This document shows positions 1 through 9,614 of a stretch of DNA of 18,878 nucleotides, piece after piece. Source of the stretch: Grammothele lineata. Taxonomy: Eukaryota; Basidiomycota; Agaricomycetes; Polyporales; Polyporaceae. The DNA is taken from assembly GCA_002150815.3 (NCBI GenBank), contig NDFF03000140.1:1-18878 (forward strand). The letters run 5' to 3'. Every line of letters begins with the position of its first letter. Position 1 is the first letter of the stretch. A model generated the notes under the pieces. It searched no databases. It was not told where the DNA came from and saw nothing but the letters and a program-made list of their open reading frames with translations. The position numbers and the translations under genes are program-made.

Positions 1-1
1 C

Positions 2-349
2 AACGACGGCGACATCAGCGCGCCCGCTCAGGTACGCCCCAGCTCCCGCTCGTCCCTCTGCACCTCCCTCCGCCCGCCGACGCCTCCTGCAACCCCCCCC
101 GTCCACCCCCACGTCCCTCTGACATGCCTGCAAGAGGCGTTACGCAAAACGAACGGCGCGTACGCCGCTGACGACAACGACGGCGATGTCAGCGCGCCCG
201 CTCAGGTACGTCCCCGCTCCCGCTCGTCCCTCCGCACCTCCCTCCACCCGCCGATGCCCCATCTACCACCCCCACGCCCTCCTCACGCTTCTTCCACACG
301 CCTGCAAGAGGCGTTCTGCAAAACGAACGCCGTGAACGCCGTCGAGGAT
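2..349 (+). repeat. Two-copy tandem repeat, 174-bp period
   Basis: The block beginning AACGACGGCGA at position 2 starts again at 176. The two copies share the segment through CAGGTACG, the Pro-rich stretch and the GCAAGAGGCGTT...GCAAAACGAACG segment. The period is exactly 58 codons, so duplication kept the reading frame. The second copy decays after about 349. Confidence 0.8.
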
Positions 350-388
350 GAAGACTATGCCAAAGGCAGGGCTCGTTCGCCCGCATGA
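2..388 (+). CDS. 3' end of a GC-rich repeat-containing ORF (product unknown)
   Basis: One frame is open from base 2 to a TGA at 386-388 (128 codons, N-terminus outside the window). It contains two copies of a 58-residue unit, each with a Pro/Arg/Ser-rich stretch followed by LQEA(L/F)xKTN and an Asp/Asn-rich stretch; the last copy diverges and ends in ...RARSPA. The whole stretch is open, so it can be read as one exon. However, both units contain CAG|GTACG(T/C), a good 5' splice site, and end with AG before the LQEA block, so the Pro-rich part could be an in-frame intron in each copy. I recognise no domain. Composition is GC-rich, like the transposon sequence to the right and unlike the neighbouring island, so this could belong to a repeat family rather than a host gene. 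Confidence 0.5.
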   Translation, partial: NDGDISAPAQVRPSSRSSLCTSLRPPTPPATPPVHPHVPLTCLQEALRKTNGAYAADDNDGDVSAPAQVRPRSRSSLRTSLHPPMPHLPPPRPPHASSTRLQEAFCKTNAVNAVEDEDYAKGRARSPA

Positions 389-682
389 GTCCGACTGTGG
401 CTCTGTTAGTGTCCTCTCTATATACTCCCTATGCAGTTTGTTGTAGTGTACTCTATTGTATGTATGTACTTTACGAATGCGCATCCATGGACAACTTGAG
501 GTGATTACCTGCATGTTGTCAACCTCTCAGCAGGTCTTGCGCTTGCACTCTACGTCTGAGGCTGTGCGCTCTCTCTCTTCTTTCAACTACCATCTCACTA
601 ATGTCTGCTCCCTACTGCACACCTGTGAGCATAGTTGTTCAATCCCTGTCAATAGCAAAGGCCTAACAGCGCATTAGCTCTA
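389..682 (+). promoter_or_regulatory. Upstream region of the dioxygenase gene
   Basis: No convincing coding exon is visible here. A short frame at 456-677 exists, but it does not join by a consensus splice to the downstream gene, and its reading looks like chance. A TATA-like CTATATAC lies at about 418-425. That is rather far from the chosen ATG at 683, so a short upstream non-coding exon is possible. Confidence 0.3.
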
Positions 683-3647
683 ATGTTTTCAATCACTTTT
701 GAGGAGGCTATGGCACTTCTTGAACTCTTCAATACCTACACTCAGCCGCTGCCCTTTAGCTTGGAGTGTCTTGAAAAGAGACTCATTCAACATCAGCACA
801 CCTCTCAGCAGAGTTCCAATAACATCTTTGAATCCCCTGTGAGTGTATTTATTCTATACCTAGTCTAGCCTTGACTCCCATGTTTCTAGCCTGTGTCCAG
901 TTCTGATGAGCTGGCGCTTTCACCTCCTTCTGAGGTGCCCAATACTGCAGTACTTTATCAGTTTAGGGCCTCCTCTGGTTCCAACACTAGGCCTGAGAAG
1001 TCTCTGCCACAGTCTTCTCAGCCTGTAACCAAGGAGAAGCGTTCTGCTAGGGCTGCAGGGGATGTGAGAGGCGCTCATGCCCCTGTGAAAAAGCGAAAAT
1101 TGGTGAGTGTTTCATCGACCCTCTAACATATCTATTAACTTTTATAGGCCCAACCTGCGCCTATGGAGATTCCTGCTGTTGAACTAGATGGGATTGAGAG
1201 TTCATCTCAAGAACGCCCTCCTAATGCAGTGAGTGCCTGACTTGTAATACTTGGGTATGGCACTCACAGTTCATCTTTCAGAAGGCAGTTCAAAAGTATA
1301 CTTGGACTGTCATGGGTGGGGTAAATCCAGAGCTGGATGACCACGCCTTGATATTTCTCCAGCAAGTTACAGTCTCTCCTGGATCTACCTTGGCCTCTTC
1401 TGAGTGCCATGCATGGGTAACCCAAGTGCAGCGCATGGTACACAACTTGGGGTATGAAAATCCAGCAGCGTTCTTTCAGAATAGTTCTCTGGTATCTTTG
1501 GCCAAGCGTTGTCTTGTATCCAGAGAGGCTCAACTGGGTCATAACTTGGCCCATCTCTTCAATCTCATGCTTCTTGCTTTGCGAGCAGACAAGTGAGTGC
1601 GTTTTATTTTATGCGTTCATACATCTCACATTGCATATTTAGCTTAAAGGACTCTAAGACTATCTCTGCGCTACACAAGCGTCTTGAGGCGGAGAGTTCT
1701 GAGAAGCTAGGGATTGGTGAAGCTACACTAGGCCAGTGGGTTAGTGCAGGGCGCAAGATAGGACTTTTGGTGAACGCTGGTAAGTGTTGTATGTGTATTA
1801 TTTACAGTGTCTCATTTCTCTAAATTGCAGCATCGCTTTACATCCTACCTTTGCTGGTTCATAGAGATCTCTCCATCAAGTTTAGAGATTTCAGCTACGC
1901 AAGCGTTAGGAGCATCTGCTATAATCTCGTCAACCCTCCAGCTGGTAAGTACTTTGTTGACTTGATATATTACTATGAGTTCATGCTTGTGTATAGACAA
2001 AGACATTGGAGTCGACATCAGACAGAAACTTCTTCCCCTCATTGGGTTCATAGGCCGCCATATTCCTATGTCTCTCCCATGCTTGCTTGCTGCGGATCAA
2101 AGGAAGTGTCTTTCTTTGTCTGAGGTTATCCTTGCATCAGACTTAGCGGCTATGCGAAGATATCTTAATACCCTTCGTGTGCAGTAAGTAATTTATTCTT
2201 CTACTGTCTCCATAGTTGCTCACTGGGCTAGTGACTTCAAATTATATGCTCATGCGCCTGCTTGGGAGGAACATTTTGATCCTAGCTATCTCCAGCTGCC
2301 AGCCGCTGACATTGAATCATTTTCCTACCGCATGCTTGCTGGTCCTTCTGCCCCACCTCATCCAGATCTGAGTTCTACCCCGCTTTCACCTTCTTCTCTT
2401 GCGCAGATAGCTCTTCCCCCACTAGCTCCTCCTCCTCCTTCCCATTCCAATTTCCATATTCCTACCTCTTCCAGCTATGCTCACAAGATTAATCAAACCA
2501 TTCCTGTCGACCCTAAGAACCGCAAGACTTGGACTACAAACCAGACAGCACTAGCAGAGAAGGCGTCTAGGGTGGAGAATATCGCTGAGCTAACCGATCA
2601 AGTAAGTCTACTCCTTTTCACTTCACCTCACTCTATTAATTTCCTTACAGCTACAAGACTTATACGGTGTTAATGGCGTCAAGCAGGAAGATTATCTCTA
2701 TGTCGAGCGTGAAGTTTTCTCTCAGTCTGTATTTTCTTCGTCTTGCAGCGCTACTATCTCATGCTTTCTTTTAGGCACAACCTTGTTCTTACCGCCAAAG
2801 ACGACTCCCTTATGGCCTTTGTAGCCAGCGACATGCCTCAGCATTTGAGGGATGGCTTGCAGAAGATCTTTACCACCTCTTTAAGCATGCCTCTGCGCGA
2901 TGTTCAAGAGGATCACTCTGCACCAAAGTTAAGAGCGCTCCACTTTAACTACTTTGCCAGATTCTGTCTCAATGTAAGTGTCTTTATTTTACTTGGACAT
3001 GTGTGACTGACTTGTCTATTATGCGCAGGGGGATGGAGCGCCGCCAGACATTCATCCTTACCGTCTAATGAGAGAGAATGCCACAGTTGGCAATCTTACT
3101 CAGAGGACTCCATATATTTCCAGCGAGCAGCACAACTATCAGTGTGAGCATGACGCTTTGTGTGACGCTTTGCAGGAGGTTTTTCAGTGGATTCGCGACA
3201 AGGTGCGCACTTCTTTCCCTTTTTCTCCTTGCTTTTAAACTTATATTCTCTCAGATTAGAGATATTCTCCCAGACACTTATCACCAGCTAGAGCTTGTAG
3301 CTGAGGTGATGCCTGGTGGCCAAATTTCCTCTCAGCATCCATTTACTGGCATGGTTGTTAATATCAATGCTCACACCTTAGGCCATAGAGATGGCAAAGA
3401 TTTTCTTCTTTGCATTGTTATTCCCCTTGGTAACTTTGTAGGTGCAGAGCTCTGTCTTTATGAACCTGGCCTTGTCTTTCCTTTACAGAATGGTGATCTT
3501 TTTGGCTTCCGTTCATTTGACATAACTCACTTTAATCTTCCCTACACTGGCCAACGTGGCTTTATAGTCCTTCATTCTGATGTTGATGCTTTAACTTGGT
3601 TGAAAGATAGGAACAATTGGTCTCACAGTGATTATGCCCCCAACTAG
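683..3647 (+). CDS. 2-oxoglutarate/Fe(II)-dependent dioxygenase, basidiomycete-expanded type
   Basis: Proposed exons: 683-838, 890-1102, 1148-1228, 1282-1592, 1643-1779, 1831-1944, 1997-2183, 2232-2601, 2651-2701, 2749-2973, 3029-3202, 3255-3647 (803 aa). The catalytic domain is in the last exon. It shows an HxD-type metal motif H717-R-D719, the distal metal ligand H765 in ITHFN, and the probable 2-oxoglutarate-binding R774 in GQRGF, with GAELCL and NGDLFGF strands between. This pattern is known from 2OG-Fe(II) oxygenases multiplied in Agaricomycetes, some of them related to TET/JBP. Substrate is unknown; nucleic acid or protein oxidation is inference. An NLS-like PVKKRKL lies at 117-123. A Pro/Ser-rich linker lies about 420-470. 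Residues 150-390 form a helical region I do not recognise. The ATG at 683 is the first after an in-frame stop at 653. The 2701/2749 junction is doubtful because its donor is GTCGAG. The 3' end faces the 3' end of the next gene 145 bp away. Confidence 0.75.
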
Positions 3648-3792
3648 CTACCTATTTTTACACACTCTTTAAATCAGCCCTTCTCTCACCTTTATTTTAC
3701 TTGATGCATTTAATCTATGTGCCTTTGAATGAGTTTTGAGTGTGCATTTATTATCAGAAGTGTCATATTAAAGGTGTAAGTAACAATAGTAA

Positions 3793-5040
3793 TTATAAAG
3801 CCTGCATAGAAATATCCCCAGTCTGCACTCCATTCCGCTCTGCAAGATATAACTTCTTTATAGCATGTTCAGCCTCTAAGCCAGCATCCTCTGCCTCCTG
3901 TCCATATCCAACTTTGCGCTTCATCTTCTTCATAGGGGATACTGGTTTTTTAGCTAGAGCCTTGATAGCTGCAGTGTTGTAGTCCTAGCAATACAATATA
4001 TTTATCAGCTTTCTATTCAATATCAATACATGAATATTTACCTTCTCAACAATTCTGTCTAGAACACAAATAGAGCGCAACTTGGGTAGGAAAATATATT
4101 CTCCTCTCTTCACCTTGATAGCCATAAAAGAGACCTGCAGCTCTACCAAGTTGGTAGCATTGATGCTATTGGGATTGATACTGTGGAAGCTCTCCGTAAA
4201 ATGCATTATAAACATTTTAATCAATATAATAGCATCAATTGCTTACTTGTAGTCCTCCACACGCTTTTCCCAATACTCCACCACATTGTCTGTGGTGTGC
4301 ACCTCTAGCCGCAGCAGGGGTGACAGCACATGAAAGGGATCAACATGCTTGGAGATATCCACCACTTGATCAAGTCCCTTCTCATTCTCCTTGGTGAGAT
4401 ACCGGTTACCAAAGGTCAATGCCAAGTCACTACCATCATAGCTGGGGTTCCAGTCTCTCAGCTGGCCACCTAGAGCAGAAATCTTGGCTTGAAAGGCCTG
4501 ATATATAGCCATAGCCCCTTGAACTGCAGCTTCAAACCCCTCTGCTCCAAGACCGGTGATGGTAGCTTCTTGTTTGAGATTGAGAAGGAAGTTGCGGTTG
4601 CGGGGGATACTAATATGAAGTTGTAGCTGTAGCTATATATAATAAAAAGTGTACTCACTCCATCTTGCGCAGCGGAGGTAGCTTAGACTCCACCAAGTAC
4701 CCTTGCACCCTCAAAACTATTTCCTCCATAGCCCCATCTCCAAGAGGATGACCATATACCAAGTTCAGCTTAGATGCACTGGAATTGGTGGCAATAGTGG
4801 CAATAGACATCAACTTGGGAAACTAAGCGTCTTTAGTAGCTCAAGTACACATGATCCAGTAAATCAACTCACTTCATTGACGCTAGCCAGCTGCTGCATC
4901 CAAACTTTCTCCTTTTGATATCCTGCCAACAGTGTCTGCAAGATAGGGGCTAGTATATTTTAGATGTGATAGTAAGGCTGTATAAATGAACACTTACTGT
5001 ACTTCTCTCGGCCTGCATAAAGTTGAGGATGGTAGATCAT
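3793..5040 (-). CDS. Conserved-looking 325-aa protein, function unknown
   Basis: Read on the minus strand, exons are 5040-4998, 4949-4873, 4822-4659, 4609-4247, 4180-4042 and 3984-3793. They join to 325 codons plus TAA. The five introns are 48-66 bp, with GTAAGT, GTGAGT, GTGAGT, GTAAGC and GTAAAT donors and in-phase AG acceptors, which supports a real gene. The protein starts MIYHPQLYAGREKY. It is mainly helical in character, with an Ala/Gly-rich stretch (GAEGFEAAVQGAMAIYQAF) mid-protein, and ends in a basic patch (PMKKMKRK) followed by an acidic/helical tail. I see no signal peptide, membrane segment, zinc motif or known catalytic motif, so I assign no function. It diverges from the 24-exon gene and converges with the dioxygenase gene. 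The basic patch would fit a nuclear protein, but that is inference. Confidence 0.65.
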
Positions 5041-5709
5041 TATAAAAAAGAGTGCTTTTGTGAGCAAGAAATATGGTAGGTGCAGTATAGTTGACAAAGG
5101 GGGAGGAAGCAGGCGGCAGACCAAGGTGGCCAAGTTAAAAGAGGAGGTGAGTAGAAGAGGTGGCTCAAAGTTCTAGGCTTCAAGTACTTTATTTTTAGAG
5201 GAGCCAAACATGCTGCATCATTGATATTTCAAATGGCTTGGCCTTCTAGGCTTTCTATTTCAAATCTCACATCACACAACTGCCTTCTCATCCTTCTTTC
5301 AACTCTATCAAAAGCTTGTTTCTTCTCTATCACTTTTTCATTTTAAACCACAAAGCATGTGCTCAAACTTCAGAGGCGGAGGCCTGCAATATATATTGTA
5401 TGGTAAAGCAGAGTTGAGGGACAAGGAGAACGTTTACTAGGGCCTAGAGATTACCATTTCATATTTCTCGCTTGTGTTTCTAAGCCCCAATATGAGACTG
5501 ATTGGCGGCAGAAAAAATGTCTTGGAGACTCAAACCTTTGGGGGTTGGGGCAACCTCGTACGATTCTTTTTTTGGGGCAGGCAGGCTCTTTATAAACACC
5601 TCTTTCTTTCATCCATCCCCACCTACTCTTTTTTTTGCAACCACCACCTCTGTCAATCTCCCTGTCAAGCTCTCATCCTTTACCTCCCTTTATTCACTCC
5701 TTTTACAGC
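5041..5709. promoter_or_regulatory. Divergent promoter region between two island genes
   Basis: These 669 bp separate two outward-facing start codons and contain no supportable exon. A frame at 5474-5974 reads through the first exon of the next gene in the wrong frame. For the plus-strand gene there is TATAAA at 5591-5596, followed by a pyrimidine-rich stretch with CATCCATCCCC and CTCCCTTTATTCACTCC before the ATG at 5710. This is a common fungal core-promoter layout. No clear TATA was found for the minus-strand gene. Confidence 0.45.
5591..5596 (+). promoter_or_regulatory. TATA box of the 24-exon gene
   Basis: TATAAA lies in the context CTCTTTATAAACACC, 114 bp before the ATG at 5710. A C/T-rich tract follows it, as expected for a fungal promoter with a short 5' leader. 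Confidence 0.5.
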
Positions 5710-8700
5710 ATGCCTCCTAAAGCTAGCACCAAGAAGTCTCAGGCTAAGGAGGTCACTGTGGTTGCTCCCAAGTATGTCATCTTTTTGTGGATTTTGCATT
5801 GCTCACATAATGCCAGAAGGGTTACAAGGCAGACTACTGCCATTAGAAACCAAAAGGCCAAGCGGGGCAAGCCAGCCAGTGGCAAGGGTGGGGCTTCTAC
5901 TAGGGGCCGCAAGCAGCCTAAGAGGTGTGTATCATACTTTATACTCTACTTTCCAATTCTCATTTCTCTTTTAGCCCTAAAATTGTTCCTGACTCAGAGG
6001 CTGAAGAGGATGAAGAAGAAGAGGAGGACAAGGAGCCTGATTCTGAAGAAGAGGGTTCTGGTGATTCTGTAGAGGATGATGAGGCCCGCTCTGATGATGA
6101 GTAAGTATTCTTTTATTGCCTTGTATATATTCTCATCTCTTCTCTTCAGGGACGACCACTATGACACTAGTTTTGTCGTCCCTGATGAAAAGTATGTCTG
6201 CTTTCACTGCTTAGGGCTATACTTATATACTACAACTTTAGCAGTGAGGATGAGCCTGACAACCATCCAGAGGTCATGAAAACTCTCAAGGCCAAGTAAG
6301 TTCTCACTTGATAGTCTTCTTTATACACAATATTAATACAATATTATAGAAGGTCCCGCAGCCGCCACAGCAGCCCCCTAGTAACCCCTCCAACTCCCTC
6401 TCCTGTGTAAGCCATTCTACTTTCTGTAATTCAGTAATTCAATATTTATAAACACATTAGCAAGAAGAGTGTTAAGGCCACCCCAATGAAGATCAAGGCT
6501 ACCCCTAAGAAGGCTGCCAAGCCTCAGTGAGTGCACCATCTATAATGTAAAACAAATGCTAACATCATTCTATTAGGCCTGCTGAGTCTGAAGACAATGA
6601 TAGTGACATAGAGTTGTGAGTACACTATTGATACATTTAAATGTTTGCACTAATACAGCCCAGTGTAGAGAGTCCTCCTCAGTCCCCTAAAAAAAGGGGC
6701 CGGCCTACAAAGGCCAAGGATATGTGAGTACAAAGTGATGTTGAAAGCAGCAGTTTTAATTAATTTAACCCTAGATCCCCACCCACTACCAAGTCTAGCA
6801 AGCGCAAGGCTGCTCAGAAGGATAGTGACTCAGAGGAGGATGAAGAGTATGAAGTTTGTTATTAAACTGTAAACACTATACTAATATTTGATTATAGAAT
6901 GGACAAGGCATCACACACCAAGCCCAAGCCCCACTCTACCATGAAGGCCCAGCAGAATACACCTGGTCATAAGAGGTATGCAATATTATAGACACATATT
7001 CCACTATATGCTAAACTTGTTGAGCAGCTCTCCTTTGAAGAGCCGCCCCTCTAAGCGTGAAGCCCCGTAAGTCATATACAGTTTCACATTTGAGCATACT
7101 TTAAATGTGGTCATTAGGAACTCTTCAGATGAGGAGGAGCAGGATGTTCAGTAAGTTTAAATAGTGTCTTGCATTAATTACAGCGGTGATTGATACTAGT
7201 ATATAGGCGCTCTCCTAAGAAGAAGTCTCGTGTTGTGTAGGCACCCCTAGTTCAATTACATCACTCTCAGTTTGTTTACTACTTGTGCTAGCAGTAAGCA
7301 TGATGATAGTTCTGAAGAGGAACAGGAGAAACCCTCCTCTATTGTCAAGTGCGCCTTCTATTTGACTGTCAAAGCCTGCTAATATAAATCTTTGATAATA
7401 GCAAGGGTAAAGGCAAGGCTAAGGCTAGCAACACCTTCTGGATTGAGGTTCCCTCTGGCAAGCGCCAGGCTTCTCCTACTAAGCCCTCAAAGCCTGAGTA
7501 AGATTCTCTTTCATTGCCTTTATCATAGCTAATTTATATATGCAGATCTGGGGCCAAATTCTTCTCTGAGGGATACCAAGATGAAGAGAAGTGTGTTTGT
7601 ATATCATCATTTTTATTTCCACATTAACCTGTTGCAGGAATAGAGATAGATCAGCTATGTTCAATAAAAAGGACAAGGGAAAGAAGAAGGCTAGGGAGCC
7701 TAGCCCTAGGTGGGACATGTGCGCTATCATTTATTTTTCTAGCTCACAACTAATGTCATTCATTTAATAGTGAGGATGATTCAGACAAGCAGGATCATTC
7801 TGAGGAAGAGCAAGAGGACTCCTCCAAGGAAAATGATGCCATTGATGTTCCCAAGGACATCGTCAGTATGTGAGTTATGCTACTATTATATATGCTACTA
7901 TATATTAACTTGACACTTCAGTGGCTCTTGCACTCCTGGTGTTGCCGCTCCTTGGGGTGCTCAATGCTACATCATTGACCATGACACTTCCCCTGCTCAG
8001 ACTTTGGCATACTTTCCTGTCATTGCGTAAGTTTCTCCTTTAAATGATGTATTCTGACATTGACAATCAAATCTGTCATTAGCCCCATCCAGCTGGACTA
8101 CAGAAAGAAGGATCCTATTACTCCCTTTAATTGGAAGGATGTTTTCAATCTGTATGAGAACATTCACCGCAAGTGAGAATTTGTTTATCATTCATTTCAG
8201 CATATTACAGCTCACATTATTTGCAATATAGGGACTTTCTAGCCATATACTCCTATGCAGGCAATGGGATCACCACCCACAACCCTCTTTGCGCTCCTAC
8301 AGATGGCTTAGCTGCTGTCAAGCTCTCTGTCACCTCTACAGATGAGTTTATCTGCCACCACCGTAGCTCAAACACCAAAAGAAGCATTGGCATGATGATG
8401 GGTTTGGTGTATGCCAGCAATACCCAGCAGACTTACACTAATACCTACAATGGTCGCTTTGATGCCAAGACTTACAAGAGGGTCTGTATACTGCCAGTTG
8501 GTGATGATGCCAATCACACAGAGCGGGTGTGGAATTTCTACGGCACCGTCACCCAGGCCAATCCTCTTGTTCCTTGGACCACCTCTTTTGTTAGTGGAGA
8601 GACCAGAACAGCAGATGGTGTCAATGTGGTTGGTTTGGAGATTAAGACTGGCAACTATGCCTGTAAGTGATTTTTACATTCACTTTGTAAGCATGTTCTA

Positions 8701-9239
8701 ATTTCTATCAATTTAGTGACAAAGACCAACGGCGTCAACAAAATCTTGCATCCCAAGTCTATATTAGATTGGCAAGATATTGCAAAGACGCCTAACAATG
8801 CAGACAGTATGTTACTTGAATCTTTGCCTATAATAGTTTTCTAACATCCACAAATCTAGTCATGTTATGGGATGCTAGCAACAAGATGGTTATGAAGAGG
8901 CTGACAGGAAACAAGGGCTGGGACATCAATGACCCCTTTACTACCCTTCCCCCTCTCAACCAAGAGCTGCAGCCAGGAGACCTTTGTGTGGTATACTATA
9001 ATGTCTCCTGCTATGTGCCCAAGAAGACAGAGGAGAGTAACACCTCTCAAAAGGCGGTCTCTTGGGGGTGGATAACCTCTCCTAAGAAGCCTAATGCAGC
9101 CTCCTCATCGACATCTACCACTGAGGTGGCAGCAGGAGAAGGAAAGCCTATTTCCGTCAACCTCAACCTGTTGGGTGCTGTCCGCCTTGTTAATATTTAC
9201 GATACTTACTACTATACAACTCGTGCTATAGACACTTAG
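5710..9239 (+). CDS. 775-aa AT-hook-bearing protein with orphan C-terminal domain
   Basis: Exons: 5710-5771, 5817-5924, 5975-6100, 6150-6191, 6242-6295, 6350-6406, 6461-6526, 6577-6615, 6664-6723, 6775-6846, 6898-6975, 7028-7066, 7118-7150, 7207-7236, 7295-7348, 7402-7497, 7546-7590, 7638-7709, 7771-7869, 7922-8026, 8083-8172, 8232-8662, 8717-8806, 8860-9239. Residues 1 to about 410 are low complexity. Lys/Pro/Arg-rich blocks (KKRGRPTK, an AT-hook at about 194-201; RSPKKKSR; ATPKKAAKP) alternate with Glu/Asp runs (EEDEEEEED). This looks like a nuclear, DNA- or histone-binding tail. From about 411 (APWGAQCYIID) to the end is a Trp/Tyr-containing folded region, strand-rich in character, that I do not recognise. 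Introns 1-21 are all phase 2, and exons 2-21 are all multiples of three. The last about 17 codons may come from the LTR that begins here. Confidence 0.7.
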
Positions 9240-9492
9240 ACGTACGTTCGTTTGGTACTATACAGTTTCTCGGCAACGCCCGAAGGGCACCCGTACTCGC
9301 TCGCTTGCGCTCTCTCGTGTCCCTCAGTCGTTCTGTGTCCGACTGAGGTATGTTATTCTTTATACTCGTATAGCGTATTAGTACTTACACTCGTACCTAG
9401 CTACCGCTCACTCCCGCGTGTCGTTAGGTACAGTTGTCCTAATACAGTCGTTCTGTGTCCGACTGAGCTACCGCTCACTCCCGCGTGTCGTT
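9188..9492 (+). mobile_element. Probable 5' LTR of a Copia-type retrotransposon
   Basis: The sequence changes abruptly to a TAC/CGT-rich style at about 9188, at a TGTTAATATT that could be the LTR start. The Copia gag ATG follows at 9615. After about 9492 comes GGTTATGAGCCCTGGCTC, a plausible tRNA primer-binding site just downstream of an LTR. There is no second LTR in the window to compare with. The right boundary lacks a clear terminal CA, so both ends are estimates. If the left boundary is right, the LTR supplies the last codons and stop of the preceding gene. Confidence 0.45.
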
Positions 9493-9496
9493 AGGT
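9325..9496 (+). repeat. Duplicated hairpin and 29-bp motif inside the LTR
   Basis: The 23-bp CAGTCGTTCTGTGTCCGACTGAG-type block occurs at 9325-9347 and 9445-9467. A 29-bp block beginning CTACCGCTCACTCCCGCG occurs at 9401-9429 and 9468-9496. The first block with flanks is an inverted repeat: CTCAGTCG, a 9-base loop, then CGACTGAG. Confidence 0.85.
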
Positions 9497-9614
9497 TATG
9501 AGCCCTGGCTCGCCTTGACAGCGGAAAGCTCAACATCCGATCAGACCTGCAAGACTCACATAGAAGTCGCTCCCCTCATCATTACTATTCCCCCGCATCG
9601 CGCTTCCTTTTCCC

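Noticed and set aside
456..677. 73-codon frame just upstream of the dioxygenase gene, considered as first exon
   Set aside because: It ends in a stop before the next frame, no consensus donor joins it in phase, and the composition is non-coding.
3078..3647. Single 189-codon open frame ending in the dioxygenase domain
   Set aside because: Its first part reads through an intron (3203-3254); the spliced frame with GTGCGC...TCAG gives a better protein upstream (GDGAPPDIHPYRLM...).
683..3647. Possibility that the dioxygenase gene is internal cargo of the KDZ element at 15515
   Set aside because: A Copia remnant, a gypsy remnant and the foldback element lie between; no common terminal repeats could be identified in this window.
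5474..5974. 166-codon frame across the divergent promoter
   Set aside because: It covers the TATA box and the first exons of the 24-exon gene in a different frame and has no coding character.
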